Shown here in pieces: positions 45,131 to 53,586 of a DNA stretch of 64,000 nucleotides (positions are counted from its first letter, which is position 1; every line of letters starts with the position of its first letter). Made by a program: the position numbers and the translations under genes. Source of the stretch: Polaromonas sp. (lineage in GTDB: Bacteria > Pseudomonadota > Gammaproteobacteria > Burkholderiales > Burkholderiaceae_C); contig JAURVI010000025.1 of NCBI GenBank assembly GCA_030655515.1, forward strand, positions 62,001 to 126,000, in the 5' to 3' direction. Under the pieces are notes generated by a model. It saw only the letters and a list, made by a program, of their open reading frames with translations, was not told the DNA's origin and did not search any database.

Positions 45131-45468
45131 GGGCGTCAAAGCGGGCCACGACGGCAGGCTGCGGCGTCCTGTTGGGCCTGGTCATCATGGTGTCTAGCGG
45201 CTGTGCCATGCAGAACCCGACAGGCGAAGTCACCCGGCAAGTCCGCATCAACGGCGAGGCCTTCCAGGTGACGCAACTCACCGAAGGCACGTGGACTTTG
45301 ACGGCGGCATCAGGCCAACAGACGTTACCGCGTGATGGCATGGCCAGGCCCGCGATGATTGAAGCCATCGAGGGCGTGTCCGGATGCAAGGTCACCGACA
45401 GTGATTATTCGCAGGCGGGCCGGCAACTGGATGCGCAGGTTGATTGCGCGGGGCGCCTGAAAAACTGA
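45127..45468 (+). CDS. Small lipoprotein with a C-terminal disulfide-type domain
   Basis: A 113-aa protein. The signal peptide (CGVLLGLVIMVSSGCAM, Cys26) is typical of a lipoprotein. The mature part has a beta-rich pattern (QVRINGEAFQVTQLTEGTWTL) and two cysteines (GCKVTDSDY and QVDCAGRL) that could pair in the periplasm. No family recognised. The start is TTG, overlapping the previous stop by three bases; ATG is not available nearby. A terminator follows 60 bases downstream. Confidence 0.65.
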   Translation: MRASKRATTAGCGVLLGLVIMVSSGCAMQNPTGEVTRQVRINGEAFQVTQLTEGTWTLTAASGQQTLPRDGMARPAMIEAIEGVSGCKVTDSDYSQAGRQLDAQVDCAGRLKN

Positions 45469-45520
45469 TTCGGCGCTAGCAGCCTCCTGAGCACCCTTGA
45501 ACTCACGAAGGTCTGGACGA

Positions 45521-45550
45521 AAAAAAGCAGCCATGAGGCTGCTTTTTTTT
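45521..45550. terminator. Bidirectional terminator between the small lipoproteins and the DUF2383 gene
   Basis: A-run, GCAGCC-ATGA-GGCTGC stem (45527-45542), and a run of eight T. It separates convergent genes and can act on both strands. Confidence 0.88.
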
Positions 45551-45631
45551 GAGGTCTCGCTTAATAGCCAAACCACAATATGACGAACTGCCCCACGTTT
45601 CGACCAGTGGGAACAGGTTCGTCAGGCGGTA

Positions 45632-46135
45632 TTAACCCGCAGCCTTCAGTGCATCACGCAGGGCCTTGATCTGGTCATGGTTGCGCTGTGCACCTTGTGC
45701 CTGGCGTTCAACCAGCGCACGCACCGTGGCGGGCAGGTTCTGCTTGAGGGCCTTGCGATAACGGGCCAGCGCAGCGTCTTCACCGCGTTCGGCTTCATCC
45801 AGCATGGCGTGGTCGGTGTAGGTGCTCAGGGTAGCGCGGATCGCCACCCAGCCGCGGTGCAGCGCGCCCGAAGCCGTGCCGCCCTCATCGGCCTTGCCGC
45901 CCAGTTGGCGAATGTGGGTCTGCAGCTCGGCTGCAGCACCGCGGCACTCGTCCGCATGACGCAGCAGCAGCGTCTTGATGTCCTGTGCCTTGACGTGTTC
46001 GGCAACGGCTGTGAAACCGTATTCGCCGTCGCGGCTGGATTCAAGCAGGTCGTTCAGCGTGTCGATCACATCGGCGTCGCTCAGGACGTCGGTGTTGGTG
46101 GTGCCGGTGGGGTGAAAGTCTTTGTCGAGTGCCAT
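45632..46135 (-). CDS. PA2169-type four-helix-bundle protein (DUF2383)
   Basis: A 167-aa cytoplasmic helical protein. The segment VIDTLNDLLESSRDGEYGFTAVAEHV at its start and EDAALARYRKAL further on are typical of DUF2383, a ferritin-like bundle found in stress-associated gene groups. Conserved acidic residues and histidines (LLRHADECRGAAAELQ) could bind metal, but this is not shown for the family. AGGAG eight bases before the ATG is a good RBS; the frame extends upstream without homology. Confidence 0.85.
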   Translation of the reverse strand: MALDKDFHPTGTTNTDVLSDADVIDTLNDLLESSRDGEYGFTAVAEHVKAQDIKTLLLRHADECRGAAAELQTHIRQLGGKADEGGTASGALHRGWVAIRATLSTYTDHAMLDEAERGEDAALARYRKALKQNLPATVRALVERQAQGAQRNHDQIKALRDALKAAG

Positions 46136-46400
46136 GTGAAGTGCTCCTGTAATGGTGAGGGCCAAATCGGCCAAATACAGAATCCGGTCATCAGTCAGTG
46201 ACTGGTTGGCAGCGGCTGTCTTTTGCAGGCAGCCCCGCTTCGCGACCGGTTCATGCATTGATGCTGCGACCGTCATTTGCCGGCACTGGTCAGGCAATCC
46301 CAGCCACGGCTGTAGGAAAACGTCACCCATCGGCTGCACTCCAAACCGGAGGAATGCGCTCATGCTGCGCAGCCCTAGGCGCCTGCATGCCAGGCCGTGA

Positions 46401-47132
46401 TCAGCCGTCGAGTTCTGGATAGCGCCGGAAGATGCCCTCCTCGTTAAACGCAATCCGCCGCTCACTGGCAAGGTAAGCCGCCAGCCGGCGATGACCCGCC
46501 ACTGCTTCATGCAGCCGGCTGACATGAGGCGTCTTCCGCAGCGCCCGCGCGGTGGCTTTCGGGAAGGCATACAGCAGTCCGTCCACCAACTGGAACAGCG
46601 ACAGGTCGGCGTAAGTCAGACGCGCACCGACAAGGTGGCGATGGCTGGCCGGGTTGCGATCGAGCACCTGTTCGAACCAGCCGAGAAACTTCGGAATACG
46701 CGCCTTGCGGAATTCGGCGGCCCTGCGCAGGGCCTCCTTTTTCTGGTCTTCGTAATAAAGACCGGTCCCGACTGGGTGATGCGTGTCGTGGGCTTCGGCG
46801 ACGACATCGGCGACGGTGAGCTGAAGCTGGTGGGTCCAGATCCGTTTGTGTTCGACCGTGCTGGCCAGGCCGATCCTGGGCCCGAGGTAGAGCAGGATCG
46901 CGGAAGTCTGCCCGACGATGAAGGAGCCGTCGCGCAGGAATGGTGGCGCAAAGGGCGGCGTCTTCACGGAGGGGCTGTCCAGAAAATGCATCATGGCCGG
47001 CATGCCCACGCCCTTGCGTGGCGGGTCGCACCGGGCAATGTCGATGTAATCGGCGCCTGCGGCTTCCAGTGCGAGCCGGACGAACTCGCCGCGCCCCTGA
47101 ATCGTTGGCCAGTAGTGAAGTTCAAATGCCAT
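46401..47132 (-). CDS. Glutathione S-transferase-like protein
   Basis: A 243-aa protein with a thioredoxin-fold N-terminus (FELHYWPTIQGRGEFVRLALEAAGADY) in which Tyr7 is placed as the catalytic tyrosine of the alpha/pi/sigma-like GSTs. The helical C-terminal domain contains HLVGARLTYADLSLFQLVDGL, with the Asp capping the conserved helix. Likely a soluble detoxification enzyme; substrate unknown. The frame is open for 79 codons upstream without homology. It stands alone between the DUF2383 and disordered-protein genes. Confidence 0.85.
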   Translation of the reverse strand: MAFELHYWPTIQGRGEFVRLALEAAGADYIDIARCDPPRKGVGMPAMMHFLDSPSVKTPPFAPPFLRDGSFIVGQTSAILLYLGPRIGLASTVEHKRIWTHQLQLTVADVVAEAHDTHHPVGTGLYYEDQKKEALRRAAEFRKARIPKFLGWFEQVLDRNPASHRHLVGARLTYADLSLFQLVDGLLYAFPKATARALRKTPHVSRLHEAVAGHRRLAAYLASERRIAFNEEGIFRRYPELDG

Positions 47133-47688
47133 GCGGAGAGATCCTTGTCGTGAGCTGGCCATGCGTGGGCATGGGTGAGGGCCGTGGGCTCCGGCCTTCA
47201 GGACGGCGTGCACCCGCGATTGTTCAGTCGTTTTTTTAAAGCCGAACGCGCGTGCCGGCAATAAGACAGGAACGCCAGTCCCCAGGAACGCCGGTACCGC
47301 GCAGGAAACGCTGGAACGCGCGATGGTCACCGATCCCTCGCCTGCACAAGTCGGTAAGCGGCTTTTCATGTACCGCGGACTGTTTTTAGATACCCGGTTG
47401 AGCTACGTTTCCTGACGCCACCGGTCCTACAAAAAAATCGCAGCGCCCCTACAAAAGCACCCCGGGACGATTCATAGATTGGTGTTGCGGGTAGCCGATG
47501 GCAACGCGATCCGGCCGGCTTTTCGAAAGCAGCAGGATCGCCAAACGGGATGCTTCTTCAGCGCCAGTGCGCGCTGCACCACCCACCATCAGCGACCAGC
47601 CGCCGCAGCAGGCGGGCGCGACGACCGGCACGGGCTGATGACCGCCGGTGACGTCTATCTTTCATCATCACCTCCCAGGAGAAGCGAC
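47133..47688. other. 556-bp intergenic region with two CCTACAAAA elements
   Basis: No convincing gene is seen on either strand. The region contains two exact CCTACAAAA copies (47426-47434 and 47448-47456) spaced 22 bp, about two helical turns, and a possible weak promoter CATAGATT near 47475. The last 40 bases carry the AGGAG ribosome binding site of the following gene. Its length suggests regulated expression. Confidence 0.5.
47426..47456 (+). promoter_or_regulatory. Paired CCTACAAAA elements upstream of the disordered-protein gene
   Basis: Two identical 9-mers in direct orientation, start-to-start distance 22 bp. Similar sequences appear near other promoters of the window (40838, 44347 and 58684). 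Nature unknown: activator site or part of an alternative-sigma promoter. Confidence 0.4.
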
Positions 47689-48648
47689 ATGGCACGCAAT
47701 CGTGACGACAGGCAACAGAACCAGAACAACCGCTACGACGAGAACCGGGCGCAGCAGCAGCAAGCGGGCGACTCGGGACGGCGTGGCTCACACGGCGCGC
47801 GGGACTGGGACCGCCCGGGTCAGCAACAGCAACGCGACTTCGACTCGCAATTCGGCGGCTACAACAACCAGTCCGACTTTGGGAGCCCGCGACAAGCGGG
47901 CGGCTATGACAACCAGGGCGGCAATGCCAGCTACGGGCGCGGCGCGGGTGGCTCTGATTTCAGCGGGCAGCCCAGCCGTTTCGAGCAGCAGGGCCGCCAG
48001 GATCGCTACCAGGACTACCAGAACGTAGGCGGCAGTAGCTACGGCTCGGACGAGCAGCGTTACGGCAACTTTGCTGGCAATGAACAGCGCCGCCAGAACT
48101 GGGGCGATGACAGCTGGCAGGGCAATGCGCGTGCCGGGCAGTACAGTCAGGGCAACCGCGGCGGCTTTTCGGCAGGCTATGGCGGCTACGGCGACCAGAG
48201 CGCCGGCGCCGGTTATGGCGGCAGCGACTTCGCCGGCCAGCAGGACCAGTACAGACGCAACTCGGGCCAGTACGGCGGCCGCGGCTATGCGGGCAACGTG
48301 GGCAATGCAGGCTACGGCGGCTATGGTCAGGAAAGCCATGGCGGTGGCAACCCGAATCAGCGCAGCCGCCATTCCGACCCGGACTACCACCAGTGGCGTC
48401 ACGAGCAGTTGCAGAGCCTGGACAACGACTACGAGGACTGGCGCAAGGAGCGCTACAGCAAGTTCTCTGACGAGTTCAACAGCTGGCGCAGCCAGCGCGC
48501 CGGCCAGGGCTCATCGGGCAGCCGCAGCGACAACCAGGCGGCATCGGGTTCGGGCAATGACAGCAACGCCCGCAACCAGCAGTCGGAGAATCTGGGCAGC
48601 AATGTCCAGGCCGGCAGCAGCAGCCCGGGCTCGAAGCAGCACAAATAA
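47689..48648 (+). CDS. Intrinsically disordered Gln/Gly/Asn/Tyr/Arg-rich protein with C-terminal conserved-looking module
   Basis: A 319-aa protein of extreme composition: residues 1-225 consist almost only of Gln, Gly, Asn, Tyr, Arg, Ser and Asp in short motifs such as GGYNNQ, YGGYG and GGSDFAGQQ, resembling prion-like or FUS-like low-complexity domains. It is followed by a compact charged/aromatic segment (about 226-270: DPDYHQWRHEQLQSLDNDY, then DWRKERYSKFSDEFNSWR) that looks like a helical domain, then a Ser/Gln/Asn tail. No signal peptide or membrane helix. AGGAG precedes the ATG at a good distance, and a strong terminator follows. I have seen similar C-terminal modules in Comamonadaceae hypothetical proteins, but no function is known. 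Phase separation or RNA binding is speculation. Confidence 0.85.
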   Translation: MARNRDDRQQNQNNRYDENRAQQQQAGDSGRRGSHGARDWDRPGQQQQRDFDSQFGGYNNQSDFGSPRQAGGYDNQGGNASYGRGAGGSDFSGQPSRFEQQGRQDRYQDYQNVGGSSYGSDEQRYGNFAGNEQRRQNWGDDSWQGNARAGQYSQGNRGGFSAGYGGYGDQSAGAGYGGSDFAGQQDQYRRNSGQYGGRGYAGNVGNAGYGGYGQESHGGGNPNQRSRHSDPDYHQWRHEQLQSLDNDYEDWRKERYSKFSDEFNSWRSQRAGQGSSGSRSDNQAASGSGNDSNARNQQSENLGSNVQAGSSSPGSKQHK

Positions 48649-48710
48649 AGCGGGAACTCAACGCGGAATAGCCGGGTGACCTCCGGCTTCCGCGACTGGA
48701 CATCCAGCAA

Positions 48711-48738
48711 AAAAGGGCGCCATCGCGGCGCCCTTTTT
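48711..48738. terminator. Bidirectional terminator between the disordered-protein gene and the DsbA-family gene
   Basis: GGGCGCC-ATCGC-GGCGCCC stem (48715-48733) flanked by a run of A and a run of five T, between convergent genes. Confidence 0.88.
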
Positions 48739-48800
48739 CAATGGCTTGCAAGGAATGAGAGAACGCCTCGCCACAGGCCGCAGCAGCTCCCCCGACAGAC

Positions 48801-49514
48801 TCAGACGCCGGCCGCAATCTGCCGCAAGGCCTGCTCGAAAACCTCGGAAGGCTGCCCGCCCGAAATCAGGTGACGGCCGTTGAGGATCACTGCAGGCACC
48901 GAACGGATGCCCTGCGACTGGTAGAACTGCTCGCTTTCGCGCACCTCGTCCGCATAGTCCTGCGAGGCGAGCGTGGCCCGCGCAGCCGCTTCATCCAGGC
49001 CCGCTGCTTTCGCCGCCTCCAGCAACACTGCGTGGTCAGCAGGGCTCTGGCCGTCGGTGAAATACGCCTTGAAGAGGGCTTCCTTCAACGCCTTTTGCGC
49101 GGCGCCGCCCTGCAGCCCGGCCCAGTGCAGCAGGCGGTGTGCGTCGAAGGTGTTGTAGATGCGGCTGCGGCCGCCGCCCGGCTCATCGGCCCCACTGAAC
49201 TTGAAGCCAAGCTGCGCGCCGCGCTCCCGGATGCCGTCCCGGTTGGCCTGTGCCTGCGCGGCGGAGATGCCGTACTTGCGGGTGATGTGTTCGGTGATGT
49301 CCTCGCCTTCAGCCACCATGCCGGGGTTCAACTCGAAGGGCTGGAAATGCAGGTCCACCTGGATGTCGTCGCGCACCCGCTCAATGGCCTGGTCCAGCGA
49401 CTTCAGGCCAATGGCACACCACGGGCAGGAGACATCGGACACGAAGTCGATCTTCAATGAAACCGGCGTGAGGCCGGGGTTGGCGGGTGTCAGAGGGGAA
49501 GACGGCGTGGTCAT
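48801..49514 (-). CDS. FrnE-like DsbA-family oxidoreductase
   Basis: A 237-aa thioredoxin-fold protein with the insertion helical domain of the DsbA/HCCA-isomerase family. The active site is CPWC (Cys30, Cys33) in IDFVSDVSCPWCAIGLKSL; the C-terminal part has SQGIRSVPAVILNGRHLISGGQP with the cis-proline. No signal peptide, so it is cytoplasmic, like the FrnE disulfide oxidoreductases linked to oxidative-stress resistance. It is transcribed divergently from phoX. Confidence 0.88.
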   Translation of the reverse strand: MTTPSSPLTPANPGLTPVSLKIDFVSDVSCPWCAIGLKSLDQAIERVRDDIQVDLHFQPFELNPGMVAEGEDITEHITRKYGISAAQAQANRDGIRERGAQLGFKFSGADEPGGGRSRIYNTFDAHRLLHWAGLQGGAAQKALKEALFKAYFTDGQSPADHAVLLEAAKAAGLDEAAARATLASQDYADEVRESEQFYQSQGIRSVPAVILNGRHLISGGQPSEVFEQALRQIAAGV

Positions 49515-49833
49515 GGATTGGTCCCGGTTGCTATGGGGGTGCCCCGCATGCCTGCGGCTGGGTAGTCAGGCAGACGGGCGGCGGCTACAGGAATTCTGCG
49601 CCGTCAGCCAACACCTTGCGGCGAATCGGGGCATATCAAGGGACCGCCCGACTGACGCCGAAGGGCGAGCCAGCATCGCCATCCGCCCAGCGCCTGCCGA
49701 TTCAAGAAACTGTCACACAAGCTCCCTAACATCCCGGCAGCGCTGAACACCGCTGCCGCCCGCCGCCGCCTCCACAAGCCGGTGCCGGACGCGCTGATTG
49801 CCTTGCTCACCCACGATAAAACCGGAACCCACG
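49515..49833. other. 319-bp spacer between the FrnE-like gene and phoX
   Basis: No gene seen. A CTGTCAC heptamer at 49710-49716 resembles half of a Pho box but lacks a second repeat eleven bases away. The remainder shows no strong promoter or hairpin. Confidence 0.4.
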
Positions 49834-51771
49834 ATGTCCAAGCCCGCACAACCCTCACGCCGCCATGCCCTGAAACTGCTGGCGTCCGCGCCCATGCTCC
49901 CGCTCGGCGCCTTTGCCTCCACCGCCCTGCTCGCCGGCTGCGCCACCAGCCCTGCACGCGGTTTCGCCGGTTGCAGCTTCACGTCGATGGCCGCACCGAC
50001 GCTGGCGAACCCTGCCGCCATGGCCACGACCACCGTCGGCTCCAGCCTGGCCGTGCGCTTCGCCGACCACAGCGTGCAGAACTACAAGCTGGCCTACACG
50101 CCCTTCTTCATCACCGGCGACCAGGTGCCGGACGGCAAGGGCGGCCGGGTTCTGAGCGGCGGCTACTTCGACATCCGCAACCAGCCCATCATCGACCGCT
50201 CCGTGCCCGGCAAGGAGCGCCACATGTTCTCCGACGCGCCGGACGGCACCTCGCTGCTCAAGCTGGACCGCGCCAGTGTTCCCGGCGTCAAGGGCCAGCC
50301 GGTGTTTGCGGTGGTGCAGTTCGAATACACCAGCAACGACCTGTCGGGCACCGACGCCTACGGCACCCTGCCCTCGCCCATCGCCGTGCTGACGCTCGAC
50401 CAGAACCCGAAGACCGGCAAGCTCGACCTGGTCAAGTACCACAACGTCGACATGTCGAAAGTCCATGGCCTGTGGATCACCTGCGGCTCCAGCCTGTCGC
50501 CGTGGAACACGCACCTGTCCAGCGAAGAGTACGAACCGGACGCGCCTTTTGTTGCCACCAACGCGCAGTTCAGGAAGTTCAGCCAGAACCTGTATGGCAA
50601 CGAGACCCAGGCCAACCCCTACCACTACGGCCACCTGCCTGAAGTCACGGTCAACCCGGACGGCACCGGCACCGTGAAGAAGCATTACAACCTGGGCCGC
50701 ATCTCGCACGAGCTGGTGCAGGTCATGCCCGACAACCGCACGGTGCTGATGGGCGACGATGCCACCAACAGCGGCCTCTTCGTCTTCGTCGCCGACCGCG
50801 AGAAAGACCTGTCGGCCGGCACGCTGTACGTGGCGAAACTGGGCAGCGGTTTCTCGATCAACCCGGCCGACGCAGGCGCCGCACTGTCGTGGATCAAGCT
50901 GGGCCACGCCACCAGCGCCGAGATCGAGAAGATGGCTGACACGCTCAAGCCAGCCGACATCATGACGGTGCTCAAGACCGACCCGAACGACGCCAGCTTC
51001 TCGAAGATTTTCTACAACGGCAACGCCAACTGGGTGAAGATCAAACCCGGCATGGAAAAAGCGGCCGCCTTCCTCGAAACCCACCGCTACGCCTACCTGA
51101 TGGGCGGCAGCATGGGCTTTTCCAAGATGGAAGGCACGACCGTCAACATCAAGGACAAGATCGCCTACTCGGCGCTGCAGAACATCCAGGACTCGATGGT
51201 CAAAACCGGCAAAGGCTGGAATGCCGAAAGCGGCATCGCGCTGGACAAGGCCCTGGTGGCTGGCGGCGTGATGGCCCACCAACTGGCCGGCGGCCAGAAG
51301 GACACGGCCGGCGCGATGATCGCCAGCGAATGGATGCCGGTGCACACCCGCGCCATGCTGATGGGCGAAGACATCGCGGCCGATGCGCTGGGCAACAAGT
51401 CCAACCCCAACAAGATCGGCAACCCTGACAACCTGAAGTTCTCCGAAAAGATGCGCACACTCTTCATCGGCGAAGACAGCGGCTCGCACATCAACAACTT
51501 CCTGTGGGCCTACAACGTCGATACGAAGGAGTTGTCGCGCCTGATGTCCATGCCGGCCGGCGCCGAGGCCACCGGTCTGCATGTGGCCGACGACATCAAT
51601 GGCTGGACCTACATCACCAGCAACTTCCAGCACGCCGGTGACTGGAGCGCGTTGCACAAGGTGGTGCAGCCGACGCTGGACCCGCTGGTTCGCGCCAATT
51701 ACAAGGACCGCTATGGCGCCGCCGTGGGTTACCTGACGGCTGAACCGTCTGCGATGCGCCTGTCCGCCTGA
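49834..51771 (+). CDS. phoX: PhoX-family alkaline phosphatase
   Basis: A 645-aa exported protein of the DUF839/PhoX family, calcium/iron-dependent phosphatases that release phosphate from organic esters outside the cytoplasm. The N-terminus is a twin-arginine signal (SRRHALKLL, Arg9-Arg10) and also contains a lipobox-like ALLAGC (Cys36), so it may be a Tat-exported lipoprotein. The body shows HGLWITCGSSLSPWNTHLSSEE, YHYGHLPEV, GLFVFVADREKDL and FIGEDSGSHINNFLWAY, all typical of the beta-propeller active site. The ATG at 49834 is chosen because it starts the Tat signal; an in-frame ATG at 49798 would add 12 residues. Confidence 0.9.
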   Translation: MSKPAQPSRRHALKLLASAPMLPLGAFASTALLAGCATSPARGFAGCSFTSMAAPTLANPAAMATTTVGSSLAVRFADHSVQNYKLAYTPFFITGDQVPDGKGGRVLSGGYFDIRNQPIIDRSVPGKERHMFSDAPDGTSLLKLDRASVPGVKGQPVFAVVQFEYTSNDLSGTDAYGTLPSPIAVLTLDQNPKTGKLDLVKYHNVDMSKVHGLWITCGSSLSPWNTHLSSEEYEPDAPFVATNAQFRKFSQNLYGNETQANPYHYGHLPEVTVNPDGTGTVKKHYNLGRISHELVQVMPDNRTVLMGDDATNSGLFVFVADREKDLSAGTLYVAKLGSGFSINPADAGAALSWIKLGHATSAEIEKMADTLKPADIMTVLKTDPNDASFSKIFYNGNANWVKIKPGMEKAAAFLETHRYAYLMGGSMGFSKMEGTTVNIKDKIAYSALQNIQDSMVKTGKGWNAESGIALDKALVAGGVMAHQLAGGQKDTAGAMIASEWMPVHTRAMLMGEDIAADALGNKSNPNKIGNPDNLKFSEKMRTLFIGEDSGSHINNFLWAYNVDTKELSRLMSMPAGAEATGLHVADDINGWTYITSNFQHAGDWSALHKVVQPTLDPLVRANYKDRYGAAVGYLTAEPSAMRLSA

Positions 51772-51906
51772 GCTCAGCCCGGCCCGCACGACACGGGCCG
51801 AACTGCAGAGGTAGGCCCGCGCTGACAGGCATCAGCGCTTCTACCCGATAGGCCAAAGGTCTGGCGCTGCCCATAGTGGGGCCACTACTTTTTCAGGAGA
51901 AGGCTA

Positions 51907-52077
51907 ATGTCATTCGCCCTTTACATGACCGGTTTCGTGATCTTTCTGGCAGGCATCATCTGGGCCGCCGTCCTCGCAGGCGTTCCGCATCTCTATATCG
52001 GGATCGGCGCGCTGATTTTTCTCGGCATCGGCATCTTCAGTGGTGTCGGCCGGACACGCAGCAAGGACCCGTCCTGA
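51907..52077 (+). CDS. Small membrane protein of 56 residues
   Basis: A short reading frame with a strong AGGAG ribosome binding site seven bases before the ATG. The product is almost wholly hydrophobic, with two helices (MTGFVIFLAGIIWAAVLAGV and YIGIGALIFLGIGIFSGV) and a basic tail RTRSKDPS. A Rho-independent terminator follows 60 bases later. Small hydrophobic proteins of this layout are widespread in proteobacteria; the role is unknown. Codon use matches the neighbourhood. Confidence 0.7.
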   Translation: MSFALYMTGFVIFLAGIIWAAVLAGVPHLYIGIGALIFLGIGIFSGVGRTRSKDPS

Positions 52078-52140
52078 TTCCGGCTGACGATTCGTTGACC
52101 GTACGCTGCAGTCCGTAAAAAGGCAGCAGCGATCCAGAAG

Positions 52141-52176
52141 GCCCGGCGCGAGCAACTGCTCGCCGCCGGGCTTTTT
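52141..52176 (+). terminator. Terminator after the small membrane protein gene
   Basis: GCCCGGCGCGAGCA, loop, and the matching TGCTCGCCGCCGGGC form a long, slightly imperfect stem followed by five T on the plus strand. Confidence 0.85.
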
Positions 52177-52300
52177 CATGCCTGCTGCGGCGACCATCAT
52201 CGCCACCATCGCCACCATCGCCATCAAGCGCAGCGCCCGTCGCAGAGCGCGATGGGCGTTCACAGCCAGGGCAGCAAACACCGGCGGCGATAATTGCGCC

Positions 52301-52897
52301 ATGACCGCGCCGCCTGCTTCCGAACGCCCCACCGATCCCGAACGCCGCCCCCAACCCGAATCCCTCACCGACCTGTTTGTGTCCTTCACCCTGCTGGCCC
52401 TGCAGGGTTTTGGCGGCGTGCTCGCCATCGTGCAGCGCGAGATCGTCGAGAAGAAGCGCTGGATGACCCGCGAGGAGTTCATCGAGGAATGGGCGGTCGC
52501 GCAGGTCATGCCCGGCCCCAATGTGGTCAACCTCTCGCTGATGATCGGCGGCCGCTACTTTGGCCTCAAGGGCGCGCTGGTCGCGCTGGCCGGCATGCTG
52601 ACGGTACCCCTGCTGATCGTGATGGTGCTGGCCCTGCTCTACGCCCAGTTCGCCAGCAACCCCCAGGTCGCCGGCGCATTGCGCGGCATGGGCGCCGTCG
52701 CGGCCGGGCTGATCGCTGCGACCGGCCTGAAGCTGCTGGGCGCGCTGACCCACAACGTGATGGGCCTGAAGGCCTGCGTGGCCCTCGGCGTGTGCTGCTT
52801 CATCGGCATCGGCCTGCTGCGGTTGCCGCTGGCCTATGTGCTGGCCGGCCTGGGCAGCATCGGCTGCTACATCGCCTGGAAAAAGCTCAAGCCATGA
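52301..52897 (+). CDS. chrA: Chromate transporter, N-terminal-type half (short-chain ChrA subunit 1)
   Basis: A 198-aa membrane protein forming one CHR domain: LFVSFTLLALQGFGGVLAIVQREIVEKKRW is the domain opening and EEWAVAQVMPGPNVVNLSLMIG the conserved loop (PGPN). About five to six helices follow. Short-chain CHR proteins occur as pairs of genes, together equivalent to full-length ChrA, which exports chromate. The next gene overlaps as ATGA. The frame extends 41 codons upstream without homology; ATG at 52301 is preferred. Whether chromate is the true substrate is not known for every pair. Confidence 0.88.
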   Translation: MTAPPASERPTDPERRPQPESLTDLFVSFTLLALQGFGGVLAIVQREIVEKKRWMTREEFIEEWAVAQVMPGPNVVNLSLMIGGRYFGLKGALVALAGMLTVPLLIVMVLALLYAQFASNPQVAGALRGMGAVAAGLIAATGLKLLGALTHNVMGLKACVALGVCCFIGIGLLRLPLAYVLAGLGSIGCYIAWKKLKP

Positions 52898-53481
52898 ACG
52901 AGGCGCCGATCCACCTGGTGTTCGGGCTGCGCGAGTGGTTCGACCTTTTTTTCCATTACGTGTCGCTGTCGCTGCTGTCGATTGGCGGCGCCATCACCAC
53001 CACGCCCGACATGCACCGCTTCCTGGTCGAGCAGCGACACTGGCTGACCGACACGCAGTTCAGCGCCTCGATTGCCATCGCCCAGGCCGCACCGGGCCCC
53101 AACGTCCTGTTTGTCGCCCTGCTCGGCTGGAATGTCGGACTTAATGCCGGCGGCACGCTGGCCGGCCTGGCCGGTATGACACTGGCGCTCGCCGGCATCC
53201 TGGTGCCCAGCACCACCCTGACCTACCTCGCCGCGCAATGGGGTCACCGCAACCGCCACCTGCTCGGCGTGCGGGCGTTCAAGCAGGGCATGGCGCCGAT
53301 CGTGGTGGCGCTTCTGATTGCCACCGGCTGGATTCTCGGCGGCGCCGGCCTGGACGTTACCGCCAACTGGCCACGCTGGATGCTCTCGATCGCCACGGCG
53401 CTCATCGTCTGGAAGACCCGCACCCACCTGTTGTGGCTGCTGGGCGCGGGCGCGCTGCTGGGCTGGTTCGGTCTGGTCTGA
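52894..53481 (+). CDS. chrA: Chromate transporter, C-terminal-type half (short-chain ChrA subunit 2)
   Basis: A 195-aa CHR-domain protein. It has the same order of motifs as its partner (LFFHYVSLSLLSIGGAITTTPDM, then SIAIAQAAPGPNVLFVALLGWN) but opposite predicted membrane orientation is expected for such pairs. Translation is coupled to the first subunit by a four-base overlap. Together they should form the heterodimeric transporter in the inner membrane. Confidence 0.88.
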   Translation: MNEAPIHLVFGLREWFDLFFHYVSLSLLSIGGAITTTPDMHRFLVEQRHWLTDTQFSASIAIAQAAPGPNVLFVALLGWNVGLNAGGTLAGLAGMTLALAGILVPSTTLTYLAAQWGHRNRHLLGVRAFKQGMAPIVVALLIATGWILGGAGLDVTANWPRWMLSIATALIVWKTRTHLLWLLGAGALLGWFGLV

Positions 53482-53586
53482 GGTCTTTGCCTTGCGGACC
53501 GGCGAAACACGACCGATGCAGAAAGAATCACCTCACAGCCCGCCCGCGCGCGGCGGGATTTCAACCATCTTCCAGAGGAAACACAA

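Noticed and set aside
47788-48402. Hydrophobic 204-codon frame opposite the disordered-protein gene that looks like a membrane protein
   Set aside because: The Ala/Val/Leu/Ile richness follows from complementing Gly/Asn/Tyr/Gln/Asp codons; no RBS, and the sense strand has a good RBS and terminator.
49710-49716. CTGTCAC upstream of phoX as a Pho box
   Set aside because: Only one half-site is visible; the second repeat expected eleven bases later does not match, so PhoB control is not supported by sequence alone.
49855-51789. 644-codon open frame opposite phoX
   Set aside because: Antisense shadow; low-complexity product without motifs, while the plus strand encodes all PhoX signatures.
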